In this document: positions 1 through 7,443 of the stretch, one piece after another | Position numbering within the stretch: position 1 is the first letter of the stretch | Layout of the letters: the number at the start of each line of letters is the position of its first letter | From: DAOUGC01 sp034429695 | GTDB lineage: Bacteria > Chloroflexota > Anaerolineae > Anaerolineales > Anaerolineaceae | DNA: 34,226 nucleotides | Direction of reading: 5' to 3' | Assembly: GCA_034429695.1 (NCBI GenBank) | Contig: DAOUGC010000096.1 | Coordinates: 1 to 34,226, forward strand | Notes under the pieces: generated by a model | The model's database searches: none | What the model saw: the letters and a program-made list of their open reading frames with translations, nothing else | What the model was told of the DNA's origin: nothing | Translations under genes and position numbers: made by a program

Positions 1-566
1 CGGCCAGCGGAAAGCTCCCAGTTGTTGCGATACCGCGGGTCACTGGGAGGGGTGTTGTCGGTATGTCCCACAATGCGCACCTGATTTTCAATGGGCTTGA
101 GCATGGCAATGATGGTATCCAACACCGGGTAGGCATCATCTTGCAATTCGGCTGTGCCGGGCGTGAAAACCAGCTTCTCACTCAATGAGATGAGCACGCC
201 CTCAATGTTGGTTTGAACCGAAACACCACTGCCCAGACCGGATGCTGATAGCATACTGGTCAACTGACCTGCAACCTCAACAGATTCGGGTGGTTTTTGA
301 GGTAAGCCCGGAACGACAATGGGATCGGGAGAACCATCTTCGGTGGTGCCGCCCTGCGAGTTGATGCTGGCGTCAATCACCTTGGATGCAGAACCAAGGG
401 AAAAGGCTTCACGCATGCTCTCCGCCAGTTTCTTATACTTTTCAACGTCAATCTGGCCCATGGAATACAACACAACGAACATCACCATCAACAGGGTGAT
501 GAAGTCAGCATAACTGACCAGCCAGCGTTCACCGCCGCCTTCCTCGCCGCCGCCACCGTGTCCCAT
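1..566 (-). CDS. motB: Flagellar motor stator protein MotB (C-terminus cut by window edge)
   Basis: MotB is the peptidoglycan-anchored half of the proton-driven (or sodium-driven) stator. The visible 188 residues begin MGHGGGGEEGGGERWLVSYADF. Residues 15-36 are the single membrane helix, with the ion-binding Asp at D21 in the SYADF motif (D32 of E. coli MotB). A linker rich in Pro and Gly follows, at about residues 70-95. The OmpA-like domain then begins and includes the VGHTDN peptidoglycan-binding motif near residue 165. The window ends inside that domain. The ATG follows the motA stop directly (TAAATG), with an AGGAG Shine-Dalgarno sequence inside the end of motA, so the two are translationally coupled. 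I see nothing that decides between a proton and a sodium stator. Confidence 0.95.
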   Translation of the reverse strand, partial: MGHGGGGEEGGGERWLVSYADFITLLMVMFVVLYSMGQIDVEKYKKLAESMREAFSLGSASKVIDASINSQGGTTEDGSPDPIVVPGLPQKPPESVEVAGQLTSMLSASGLGSGVSVQTNIEGVLISLSEKLVFTPGTAELQDDAYPVLDTIIAMLKPIENQVRIVGHTDNTPPSDPRYRNNWELSAG

Positions 567-1400
567 TTACTGTGCTCCTGCCTGGTTCTGGGCTTGCTGC
601 CCGCCTGGGGCTGAGGCGCGCTTCTCGCCCTGCTCCTTGGCTTTCTCGCGCTCTTTGGGGGAAAGATATGTGTTGAGTTTTTCGCGCAGGATACGCGGAT
701 TTTCGCCAGCCTGAATGGAGAGGATGCCTTCCATCAACATATGTCTGAAAGCCACTTCTTCTTCAGATTTGGATTTCAGCTTTGAGCCAATGGGCAGGAA
801 GACCAGGTTGGCGGAAAGCAAGCCCCACAGGGTTGCCAGAAAGGCTGCCGCGATGGATTTCGCCAGTTTATTGGGGTCATCCAGTTGCTTCAACACGCTA
901 ATCAGACCCATGACGGTACCGATAATACCGAAGGTGGGGGAGAAACCACCCGCTGCAGCGAACATGCCATAGCCCATGCGGTGCCGTTCGCGCATACTGT
1001 CAATATCCTTGCTTAAAATGGCTTTTACCTGGGCAGGGTCAACGCCGTCCACCACCAGCATGATACCCTTTTTGAGGAAGGCATCGGTGATTTTTTTGCT
1101 CTCGTCTTCCAGAGCCAGCAAGCCTTCGCGACGGGCTTTGTCAGCCATGCGCGCCATCAGTTCGATGCTGCCTTCCATGTCAAACTTGGTTCCCAGAAAG
1201 GCTTTAATTACCAGTTTGGGCAGCAGAATAACCGCTTTCAAAGGGGATGACATGGTGACTGCGGCAATGGAACCGCCCATGGTTAGCAGGATGGCTGAAG
1301 GGTGTGATATCAACTCGGCCGGTGAACCACCGTCGAGAATTAAGACCACCACGACGATCATCAATGCTCCTGCCAAACCGGCAATTGTCGCTATATCCAT
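567..1400 (-). CDS. motA: Flagellar motor stator protein MotA
   Basis: A 277-residue MotA with four predicted membrane helices: about residues 3-24 and 32-56 at the N-terminus, and about 150-170 and 185-205 after the cytoplasmic loop. The loop carries the basic/acidic patch (KARREGLLALEDE, near residue 90) that corresponds to the R90/E98 region contacting FliG. The GGFSPTFGIIGTV and AFLATLWG segments and the proline in FLPIG match the conserved MotA channel helices. About 35 residues at the C-terminus are rich in Gln, Ala and charged residues and are probably disordered; many MotA proteins lack such a tail. The ATG lies one base after the flbD stop. The gene is second in the minus-strand operon flbD-motA-motB. 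Confidence 0.96.
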   Translation of the reverse strand: MDIATIAGLAGALMIVVVVLILDGGSPAELISHPSAILLTMGGSIAAVTMSSPLKAVILLPKLVIKAFLGTKFDMEGSIELMARMADKARREGLLALEDESKKITDAFLKKGIMLVVDGVDPAQVKAILSKDIDSMRERHRMGYGMFAAAGGFSPTFGIIGTVMGLISVLKQLDDPNKLAKSIAAAFLATLWGLLSANLVFLPIGSKLKSKSEEEVAFRHMLMEGILSIQAGENPRILREKLNTYLSPKEREKAKEQGEKRASAPGGQQAQNQAGAQ

Positions 1401-1401
1401 A

Positions 1402-1614
1402 TCAAGCTCCTGTCTTCACCAATGTTGTGGCAGAATGAACCTGCCGGTGATAATCAATAATCCGTTCGACCAGTACGTCAACTGGTTCCCGCACCACCAG
1501 TTTTACATCATTCACCAGGGTGATGATTACAGTATCGGGAGTGGGGTCAAGATATTGAATCAGTTCTGCGTTTACGTAAAACTGTGATTTGTCCAGACGG
1601 GTTATGAGGATCAT
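1402..1614 (-). CDS. flbD: FlbD/SwrD-family flagellar protein
   Basis: A 70-residue protein starting MILITRLDKSQFYVNAELI, typical of the FlbD family (SwrD in Bacillus subtilis). SwrD is reported to be needed for full flagellar motor power, and family members commonly sit next to motAB or fliL. The start at 1614 is preferred over an in-frame start 13 codons upstream, because the family begins with MI.LTRL and an AAAGGAC ribosome-binding site lies just before it. The C-terminal helix (VDVLVERIIDYHRQV) is as expected. It is the first gene of the stator operon and probably lies just downstream of that operon's promoter. This FlbD is unrelated to the Caulobacter sigma54 activator of the same name. 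Confidence 0.9.
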   Translation of the reverse strand: MILITRLDKSQFYVNAELIQYLDPTPDTVIITLVNDVKLVVREPVDVLVERIIDYHRQVHSATTLVKTGA

Positions 1615-1648
1615 GGTTGTCCTTTTCTGAGCACTCCGTCCTAACTCT

Positions 1649-1676
1649 AGCATAACGAAAATGCAGCGCCCGTAAA
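1649..1676 (-). promoter_or_regulatory. Candidate sigma70-type promoter for flbD-motAB
   Basis: On the minus strand, TTTACG (1676-1671) and TATGCT (1654-1649) are separated by 16 bp. Each box matches 4 of 6 consensus positions. The predicted transcript would start near 1642, about 28 bases before flbD. No good sigma28 (flagellar) promoter was found in the 333-bp gap. This is weak by itself. Confidence 0.35.
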
Positions 1677-1800
1677 TTGAACGTGAAAGAGCAGTTAACT
1701 GGGGCTAAATTTTGCCCTGATCGGTATTTCGTTAGGATCCCGTAAAATCTGTTTACGCATTTTTTATGGCGAATTTAGATCGGCGTCCTTATGATGGGTA

Positions 1801-1890
1801 GGATGGTTCTGTTTGGGAATACATGAATTTGTTTGATATGGTTTGATGTTCCCTGGCATGACTTGCATTGTGCTGACATGGTTTGACGTG
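1801..1890. promoter_or_regulatory. Nine tandem 10-bp degenerate repeats with phased TG: likely operator array
   Basis: The gap 1615-1947 has no gene, and this array is its main content. Read in 10-base units from 1801, every unit up to 1890 has TG at its 4th and 5th base (1804, 1814, 1824 and so on to 1884). Three units start GTTTGA (1831, 1841, 1881) and one starts GTTTGG (1811). All repeats point the same way and sit on one face of the helix. The adjacent gene encodes a BldC/MerR-like protein; BldC is known to bind direct repeats head-to-tail as cooperative multimers. The array lies about 58 bp before that gene and about 190 bp before the divergent flbD. The assignment as its operator is inferred. 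Confidence 0.6.
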
Positions 1891-1947
1891 GTATTTTTCC
1901 TAAAACAGGGAAGCATGGAGTAAAATTGGTTAAATTCCAGGTTAATA

Positions 1948-2157
1948 ATGAATAATGAGCCGGTAAGACTACTTAATGCCAGAGAAGCCGCCGAATACTT
2001 GCGGGTTAGCAATTCCACATTGCACCGCATGGAGCGCAGAGGAGTATTGGTTCCTTTGCGCACCCCCGGTGGTCAACGACGTTATACCTTATCAATGCTC
2101 AACGGTTGCTTGAGCACCGAGCCTTCACAGACGGTAAATAATGAGCAGTCCCAGTAA
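1948..2157 (+). CDS. Small BldC/MerR-like helix-turn-helix DNA-binding protein
   Basis: A 69-residue protein made of little more than one winged-helix domain. The segment LLNAREAAEYLRVSNSTLHR is the helix-turn-helix, and the wing carries the MerR-superfamily signature TPGGQRRY. Size and layout match Streptomyces BldC and excisionase-like HTH_17 proteins, with no effector or dimerisation domain after the DNA-binding part. The gene overlaps the next one by 17 bp, so it belongs to the signalling cassette that follows and could be its autoregulator. The ribosome-binding site is weak. An excisionase role is unlikely, as no integrase or phage gene is nearby. The targets are not known from the sequence, but the 10-bp repeat array upstream is an obvious candidate. 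Confidence 0.8.
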   Translation: MNNEPVRLLNAREAAEYLRVSNSTLHRMERRGVLVPLRTPGGQRRYTLSMLNGCLSTEPSQTVNNEQSQ

Positions 2158-4933
2158 AATTTTGGTTCTGGACGACGATTACAACCAGCGTGAACTGCTG
2201 CAATCTTATCTTGAGATTACAGGCAATTTCTCGGTGGATACCGCCTGTGATGCAGAGGAATTCTGGACTTCATTATTAAAGCAAACCTATGATCTGATTT
2301 TTCTCGATTACAAACTGCCCGGAACCAATGGGCTGGAGATCCTTTCTGGATTAAAGGCACGCGATTATGACATCCCCGTGATCATGATGACGGGTGAGGG
2401 GGATGAACGAATTGCCGCCCAGGCCATTCAGCGCGGCGCTGTGGATTACCTGGTGAAGGGCGACGACGTCTTTCAGGGGCTTCCGGGGGTCATCAACAAA
2501 GCCATTCAGATCCATAATCTGCAACGTTCAGTGCAGGAGTCAATGGAGCAGGTGCGGTTTCACGCCACCTTGCTGGATAATGTGCGTGACGCGGTTGTGG
2601 TGTGGGATCTGAATGGAAAAATTACTTACTGGAACCCCGCTGCGCACATATTGTACGGATGGAGCGCCGAGGAGCGCGTGGGCCAGAATGTTGAGGATAC
2701 TTATTTAAATATCTTCCACCCGCCCATTGTGGTTCCCAAGCTGGAAGACAGCAGCGGTTTTGTGATCGAGCGGGAATTTAAGTCCCGTGATCATCGCAGG
2801 GTGTGGGTCAGTTCACGCCTGACGCCGCTGCGCAGTGAGAAGAACACCCGCCAGTTAATCGGATATATGGATGTGTCCCGCGATATCACCCAGCGCAGGG
2901 TGGAACAGCAGGCATTAAAAGAAAGCCAGCGCTTTGTTCAACAAATCGTGGATACCACCCCCAACCTGCTTTACATCTTTGATCTCGAAGACCGCCAGAC
3001 AGTCTTTTGCAATCGTGAATCGGCGAACATTTTGGGTCTCTCCGCCAATGAAGTGCAAAAGATGAGCTTGCAGGATCTGGCAAAAATGGTGCATGAGGAC
3101 GATCGGGGCAGCTTGAGGGAACACTTCCAGCAGGTTGCCTTGTTGCCAGATGGCATGGTGTGTGAGGTCGAATTCCGTTTATTGGACCGAAATGGACGCT
3201 GGCACTGGTTGTTAAGCCGCAATGCGGTTTTTCTGCGTGGTCTGGATCGCAAAGCGCGGCAGGTGATTGGCATCGCCCAGGATATCACAGCCAGAAAGCG
3301 GGCTGAAGAATCGCTGGAACACCGTGCATTAATAGAGCAGTTGATTGCCTCGGTGTCTGTGAATTTCCTCAATATGCCTCCCGAAAATACCCAGGAGGGT
3401 ATTCGTGAGGCATTGAGTGAGGTGAGCCAGTTCTCAGCAGCCGATCTAGCCTGCCTGTTTCAGGTGTTTCCCGGAGAACGGCGTTTGCATCCCATCGTTT
3501 TCTGGAACCAGGAGGGGGGGCAACATTATGCCTGGGAGAGTTGTCTTGATGGCGAATGGATGTGGGAGTCCCTGCTGCGCATGGATTTCATCCACATTCC
3601 CCGCCTGTCTGAACTTCCCCCCGAGGCTGACCGGCAGCGCCTGGAACTGGAATTGCGTGGCATCAAATCATTATTGCTGATCCCCCTGTTTTACAACAAT
3701 ATGTTAATTGGCCTGCTGGGTCTTGGCACCAAACGGAATGAAAAAACCTGGAATCGTGAAGACCTGGGCATGGTGAAAACCCTTGGCAGTATTTTTGTGA
3801 ATGCGCTGGTGCAACAAAGGGTGGAACTGGCGTTGCGGGAAAGTGAATCCCGCTACAGGGCAATTGTGGAAGACCACCAAACTGAGATGATCTTCCGTTT
3901 CCTGCCAGACGGCACTTTAACCTTTGTCAACGAGAATTACTGTCACGTCTTTGATTCCTCCCGCCAGTCGTTGATTGGTATGAATTTCCTTGAGTATCTG
4001 CCTGTAGAGGACCGCGCTCAGGTTGAGAGTGGTTACCGCGGTCTGTCTTCCAGTCAACCGGTGTGTATTGTTGAAAACCGCGTGATGATGCCGCATGACG
4101 AATACCGTTGGTTTGAGTGCACATATCGCGCCATTTTTGCTGAAAATGGTGAGATAAGCGAATACCAGGCGGTGGGAAGGGATATCACCGAACGAAAAAT
4201 AATGGAAGCACAAATTCAGGCTGCCCAGGTGCGGCTTACCCAGGCTTCACGGCTGGCTTCCATTGGAACCCTGGCTTCCAGTATTGCCCATCAAATCTAC
4301 AATCCGTTGACCACCATCATTGGTGAAGCTCAATTTTTACGCCAGCAAACGAATGGGAACAAACTGGCAGGCGAATCAGTGCAGGCCATTGAGGATGCCG
4401 GCTGGCGTGCTCAACGTGTGGTTGAGGAATTGATGAGGTTCTCTGACGACGAAGCCAGTCACAATGAGCTGGTTGATCTGGCCAGTGTGATTGCCAAGGC
4501 GGTTCTGCTGGTCAGTGGAGATTTGCTGGCACACGGCATGAAGTTGGATAACCGGGTTCCACTGGACCTGGAACATGTGCGCGCCAATGCACATCAGATG
4601 CAGGATCTGTTTGTTAATCTGCTGCTGGTCTCGCGTTCCTTCCACACCTCAACCCACCCGGTGAGTGTGGAAATTTCCAGCAGAGGTGACGATTTGGATG
4701 AAGTGATTATTGATTTCGAACTGGTGGGGATGTTCCTGGACCAGCAAGGCTTGGACAAATTATTTGAACCCCGTCTGATCCCCGCCGGGCCGGATAAACT
4801 GACCGGCATGGAACTCAGTATTTGCCAGGAGATCGTCCGGCAAAATGAAGGCGAGATTTCCGCGGTGGGCACGCAGCGCGGTATCTCAATATCCGTACGA
4901 ATGCCAAGGGAGGCATCCAATGGAAACAGTTAA
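2141..4933 (+). CDS. REC-PAS-PAS-GAF-PAS protein with degenerate histidine-kinase core (pseudokinase)
   Basis: A 930-residue soluble protein with no membrane segment. In order: receiver domain (about 5-125, phospho-acceptor D56 in IFLDYKLPG), PAS (about 138-255), PAS (about 265-390), GAF (about 395-560), PAS (about 565-690), HisKA (about 700-770) and an ATPase-like region (about 790-925). The HisKA histidine is kept (H717), but the next residue, normally Glu, is Gln (AHQIYNPL). The ATP-binding boxes are lost: the N box reads VNLLLVSRS instead of NL..NA, the D.G.G box is replaced by FELVGMF, and no GTGLGL loop exists (LTGMELS). It probably cannot bind ATP normally. It may be phosphorylated by a partner kinase, or act as an allosteric scaffold. 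It overlaps the genes on both sides, which suggests a joint role with them. Confidence 0.88.
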   Translation: MSSPSKILVLDDDYNQRELLQSYLEITGNFSVDTACDAEEFWTSLLKQTYDLIFLDYKLPGTNGLEILSGLKARDYDIPVIMMTGEGDERIAAQAIQRGAVDYLVKGDDVFQGLPGVINKAIQIHNLQRSVQESMEQVRFHATLLDNVRDAVVVWDLNGKITYWNPAAHILYGWSAEERVGQNVEDTYLNIFHPPIVVPKLEDSSGFVIEREFKSRDHRRVWVSSRLTPLRSEKNTRQLIGYMDVSRDITQRRVEQQALKESQRFVQQIVDTTPNLLYIFDLEDRQTVFCNRESANILGLSANEVQKMSLQDLAKMVHEDDRGSLREHFQQVALLPDGMVCEVEFRLLDRNGRWHWLLSRNAVFLRGLDRKARQVIGIAQDITARKRAEESLEHRALIEQLIASVSVNFLNMPPENTQEGIREALSEVSQFSAADLACLFQVFPGERRLHPIVFWNQEGGQHYAWESCLDGEWMWESLLRMDFIHIPRLSELPPEADRQRLELELRGIKSLLLIPLFYNNMLIGLLGLGTKRNEKTWNREDLGMVKTLGSIFVNALVQQRVELALRESESRYRAIVEDHQTEMIFRFLPDGTLTFVNENYCHVFDSSRQSLIGMNFLEYLPVEDRAQVESGYRGLSSSQPVCIVENRVMMPHDEYRWFECTYRAIFAENGEISEYQAVGRDITERKIMEAQIQAAQVRLTQASRLASIGTLASSIAHQIYNPLTTIIGEAQFLRQQTNGNKLAGESVQAIEDAGWRAQRVVEELMRFSDDEASHNELVDLASVIAKAVLLVSGDLLAHGMKLDNRVPLDLEHVRANAHQMQDLFVNLLLVSRSFHTSTHPVSVEISSRGDDLDEVIIDFELVGMFLDQQGLDKLFEPRLIPAGPDKLTGMELSICQEIVRQNEGEISAVGTQRGISISVRMPREASNGNS

Positions 4934-5720
4934 TATATTGGTGGTTGAGGATGATGAGATTGTTGCGCGCACCATTGAGCGATGCCTGAGGGGCAATGAG
5001 TTCTCGGTTTCGCTGGCAAACAGTGGGGTGGAGGGGCTGCAGAGCGCCCGGAGACACCCACCGGATATTGTTATTCTGGATGTAATCATGCCCGGCATGG
5101 ATGGTTACACCGTTTGCCGCGAAATGCGTGCAGATCCCATTCTGCAGGCCATTCCCATTCTCTTCCTGACGGCAAAAAGCAAGGACGAGGATAAAATCAT
5201 CGGCTTTAATGCAGGAGCAGATGATTACCTGAGCAAACCGTTTAACGTTGACGAATTAATCCTGCGTATCAGGGCAATCCTCAGGCGATCCAGTCATCGC
5301 CCGGCGGCTGCCGTTGAAATGGAAATACCAGCCACCAACGAGCCGGTGGTAAAAGTGACCACTTACAGTCACGATGGCAAGGTGCGCCGTAATACCGGCA
5401 ACGAACGCCGTCTTACCGTACGTGGTTACACCCTGGACACGCGCACTTATGAATTGACCACCCCGGCCAGCAAGAAGATCCGCCTGACGCCGGTTCAATT
5501 CGACCTGCTCTATCATTTGATGAGCCACGCCGGTGAGATATTCTCTCCGGCACGACTGCTGGATGAGGTGTGGGATTACCCCAGTGATTCGGGGAGCCCT
5601 GACCTGGTTCGGGTGCATATTAAGAATTTGCGCGAACGGATAGAGCCTGATTCTCATACTCCGGATTTCATTGAGACCATCCCCGGGTATGGATACACCA
5701 TCCAGCCGGACAAGGAATAA
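4920..5720 (+). CDS. OmpR/PhoB-type response regulator
   Basis: A 266-residue response regulator. The receiver domain covers about 1-120, with the acidic pair D11/D12, phospho-acceptor D54 (VILDVIMPG) and the conserved Lys in SKPF. A linker of about 45 residues follows. The C-terminal winged-helix domain (about 165-262) carries the family pattern RLTPVQFDLL, VWDY, VRVHIKNLRERIE and PGYGYT. The start at 4920 was chosen because the receiver fold begins right there and an AGGGAGG ribosome-binding site precedes it. It overlaps the pseudokinase gene by 14 bp and ends 4 bp before the intact kinase gene. It is likely the DNA-binding output of that pair. The regulon is unknown. Confidence 0.94.
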   Translation: METVNILVVEDDEIVARTIERCLRGNEFSVSLANSGVEGLQSARRHPPDIVILDVIMPGMDGYTVCREMRADPILQAIPILFLTAKSKDEDKIIGFNAGADDYLSKPFNVDELILRIRAILRRSSHRPAAAVEMEIPATNEPVVKVTTYSHDGKVRRNTGNERRLTVRGYTLDTRTYELTTPASKKIRLTPVQFDLLYHLMSHAGEIFSPARLLDEVWDYPSDSGSPDLVRVHIKNLRERIEPDSHTPDFIETIPGYGYTIQPDKE

Positions 5721-5724
5721 CCCC

Positions 5725-7443
5725 ATGCACAATCAGGCGAGATCGAGTAAAAAAGCCATTCCCCTTTCTGGATTGGACAACATTCCCCTGACGCCGCTTA
5801 ATCCTTTAAAGGATAAAGAGCTGGTGGCGCTCAGGGTAATCAGTGAGACTCAAAACCCTGATCTCGATCCTGATGAGGCACAGCGTTTGCTTCTGGTGGG
5901 CATAAAGAAGGTCATGTCTGCTGAGGCTGTCGCTCTGGTGTTGCTTTCCACCGAGCGGGATGGCATGGTTTTAAAGAAGATGATCGCAGCGGATGAGACG
6001 TGGAATTATCAATTTTCCACGCAAATGGAGGAAGGCCTGATTTCTGAGTGTGCCTGTGAGGGCAAACAAATGGCCTTTCGAGAAGTCATTTCGAACCCGG
6101 CCTACAATGCCGGTTTTGATGGCGTGCTTGGCCTCGAAGTTCACTCGCTGCTGTGTCTTCCACTCACCGCACGGGGTAATGTTCATGCGGTTCTGGAAGT
6201 ATTCAACTATAGTGAAACCCCCGGTCAACAGGGCGATGAGTACGCCTTATGGTCATTGGTTTCAGTGCTAAACAACACGCTGTATCAGACCAACCAGGTC
6301 AAACAGTTGCTGGTTACCAACGCCGATCTGGAAGCCCACCGTTGGGAGCTGATCAATTCGCGCAATACGCTGCGCGCCCTGTTTGACAGCATCCCGGCAT
6401 CCATGTATATCGTCAACCGGCATTATCAGTTGATCGCCATCAATAAAAGCCGTTCAGAACGCGTTTCGTCTCATCCAAAACAATTAATCGGCAAGAAATG
6501 CCACCTGGCCTTGTACGGTTTGGAAGAGCCGTGCCCGGGGTGTTATGTGCATGATACGCTGATGAATGGGCTGGTGACCACCCGCAGCACGCGGGTGTGG
6601 GGCAAGTCGGAACAACCCACTGAATGGGAGATCACCACTTATCCCATTTATGAAGAGGGAGATATGGTGAGCCAGGCAATCCTGTTGGAACAGGATGTCA
6701 CCGAAAAACGCCGGCTTGAGGCCAACCTGGCGCAATCTGAAAAGCTGGCGGCGGTGGGGCAGTTGGCCGCGGGTGTGGCGCATGAGATCAACAACCCGCT
6801 TACCGCGATTATTGCCAATGCCCAGATGTTGCAACGTGAACCTGACCTGAGTGAGGATGTGCGCGAATCAGTGAAGTTGATCGAGCTGGCTGGTATACGG
6901 GCTTCACAGGTGGTGAAAAACCTGCTTGGTTTCGCGCGCAAAGAGTTGTTTGAGTTCTCTTCTCTGGATCTTAATGAAAATATTCGTACAGCGTTGTCCC
7001 TGGTTCAGCACGAGTTTGTCGCCCGCTCGGTAAAATTAACCCTGGATCTGGGTGAAGATATGCCCGGGCTTTATGCCAGCAAGGATCATTTGCATGGAGT
7101 GTGGATCAATTTGGTGCTGAACGCGATTGATGCGCTTGAACCAGGCGTGGGAGAAATATGCATCACCACACGGTTTGTGCAAAATGAATTTCAGATCAAT
7201 TTCAAGGATAACGGCACGGGTATTCCCGAAGAGTTCCTTCCCCGCATCTTTGAGCCATTTTATACTACAAAACCCCAGGGGCATGGAACCGGTCTGGGGC
7301 TTTCGGTGTGCCACCGCATCATCAAACAACACGGTGGCTATATTACTGTGGATAGTGAAGTGGGTGTTGGTACCCTGTTTACAATCGTGCTACCCGCCAG
7401 CCCGAGGCGGAGTAATGGCGTCATGGGCAACCCGAAACCCTAG
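5725..7443 (+). CDS. GAF-PAS sensor histidine kinase (intact)
   Basis: A 572-residue soluble histidine kinase. Domains: GAF (about 35-185), PAS (about 205-330), HisKA with H353 in GVAHEINNPL, and a complete HATPase with N box INLVLNAIDAL, G1 box DNGTGIP and G2 box GTGLGLSV. The PAS domain holds three cysteines (C259, C270, C273, C-x10-C-P-G-C), a pattern seen in a subgroup of PAS domains and possibly metal-binding or redox-active. The start at 5725 has AAGGA eight bases upstream and lies just after the response-regulator stop; an in-frame start 18 codons earlier would lie inside that gene. It is the likely phosphodonor for the neighbouring regulator. The last 54 bases overlap the opposite-strand SUMF1-like gene. 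Confidence 0.93.
   Translation: MHNQARSSKKAIPLSGLDNIPLTPLNPLKDKELVALRVISETQNPDLDPDEAQRLLLVGIKKVMSAEAVALVLLSTERDGMVLKKMIAADETWNYQFSTQMEEGLISECACEGKQMAFREVISNPAYNAGFDGVLGLEVHSLLCLPLTARGNVHAVLEVFNYSETPGQQGDEYALWSLVSVLNNTLYQTNQVKQLLVTNADLEAHRWELINSRNTLRALFDSIPASMYIVNRHYQLIAINKSRSERVSSHPKQLIGKKCHLALYGLEEPCPGCYVHDTLMNGLVTTRSTRVWGKSEQPTEWEITTYPIYEEGDMVSQAILLEQDVTEKRRLEANLAQSEKLAAVGQLAAGVAHEINNPLTAIIANAQMLQREPDLSEDVRESVKLIELAGIRASQVVKNLLGFARKELFEFSSLDLNENIRTALSLVQHEFVARSVKLTLDLGEDMPGLYASKDHLHGVWINLVLNAIDALEPGVGEICITTRFVQNEFQINFKDNGTGIPEEFLPRIFEPFYTTKPQGHGTGLGLSVCHRIIKQHGGYITVDSEVGVGTLFTIVLPASPRRSNGVMGNPKP

Noticed and set aside
976..1587. 203-codon plus-strand frame opposite motA and flbD
   Set aside because: It is a shadow of the conserved stator genes, with low-complexity Ser/Arg-rich translation and no ribosome-binding site.
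1854..1868. Sigma54-like sequence (TGGCATG then TTGCA) upstream of the BldC-like gene
   Set aside because: The distance between the GG and GC elements is two bases too short for a -24/-12 promoter, and the spacing is strict.
1948..2157. Reading the small HTH gene as a phage excisionase marking a mobile element
   Set aside because: No integrase, att repeats or phage genes are nearby, and the gene is fused into a signalling operon by overlap.
7393..7410. GC-rich hairpin (CCGCC/GGCGG) in the kinase-SUMF1 overlap as a bidirectional terminator
   Set aside because: The stem is only five bases and no T-run follows on either strand; the bases are coding on both strands.
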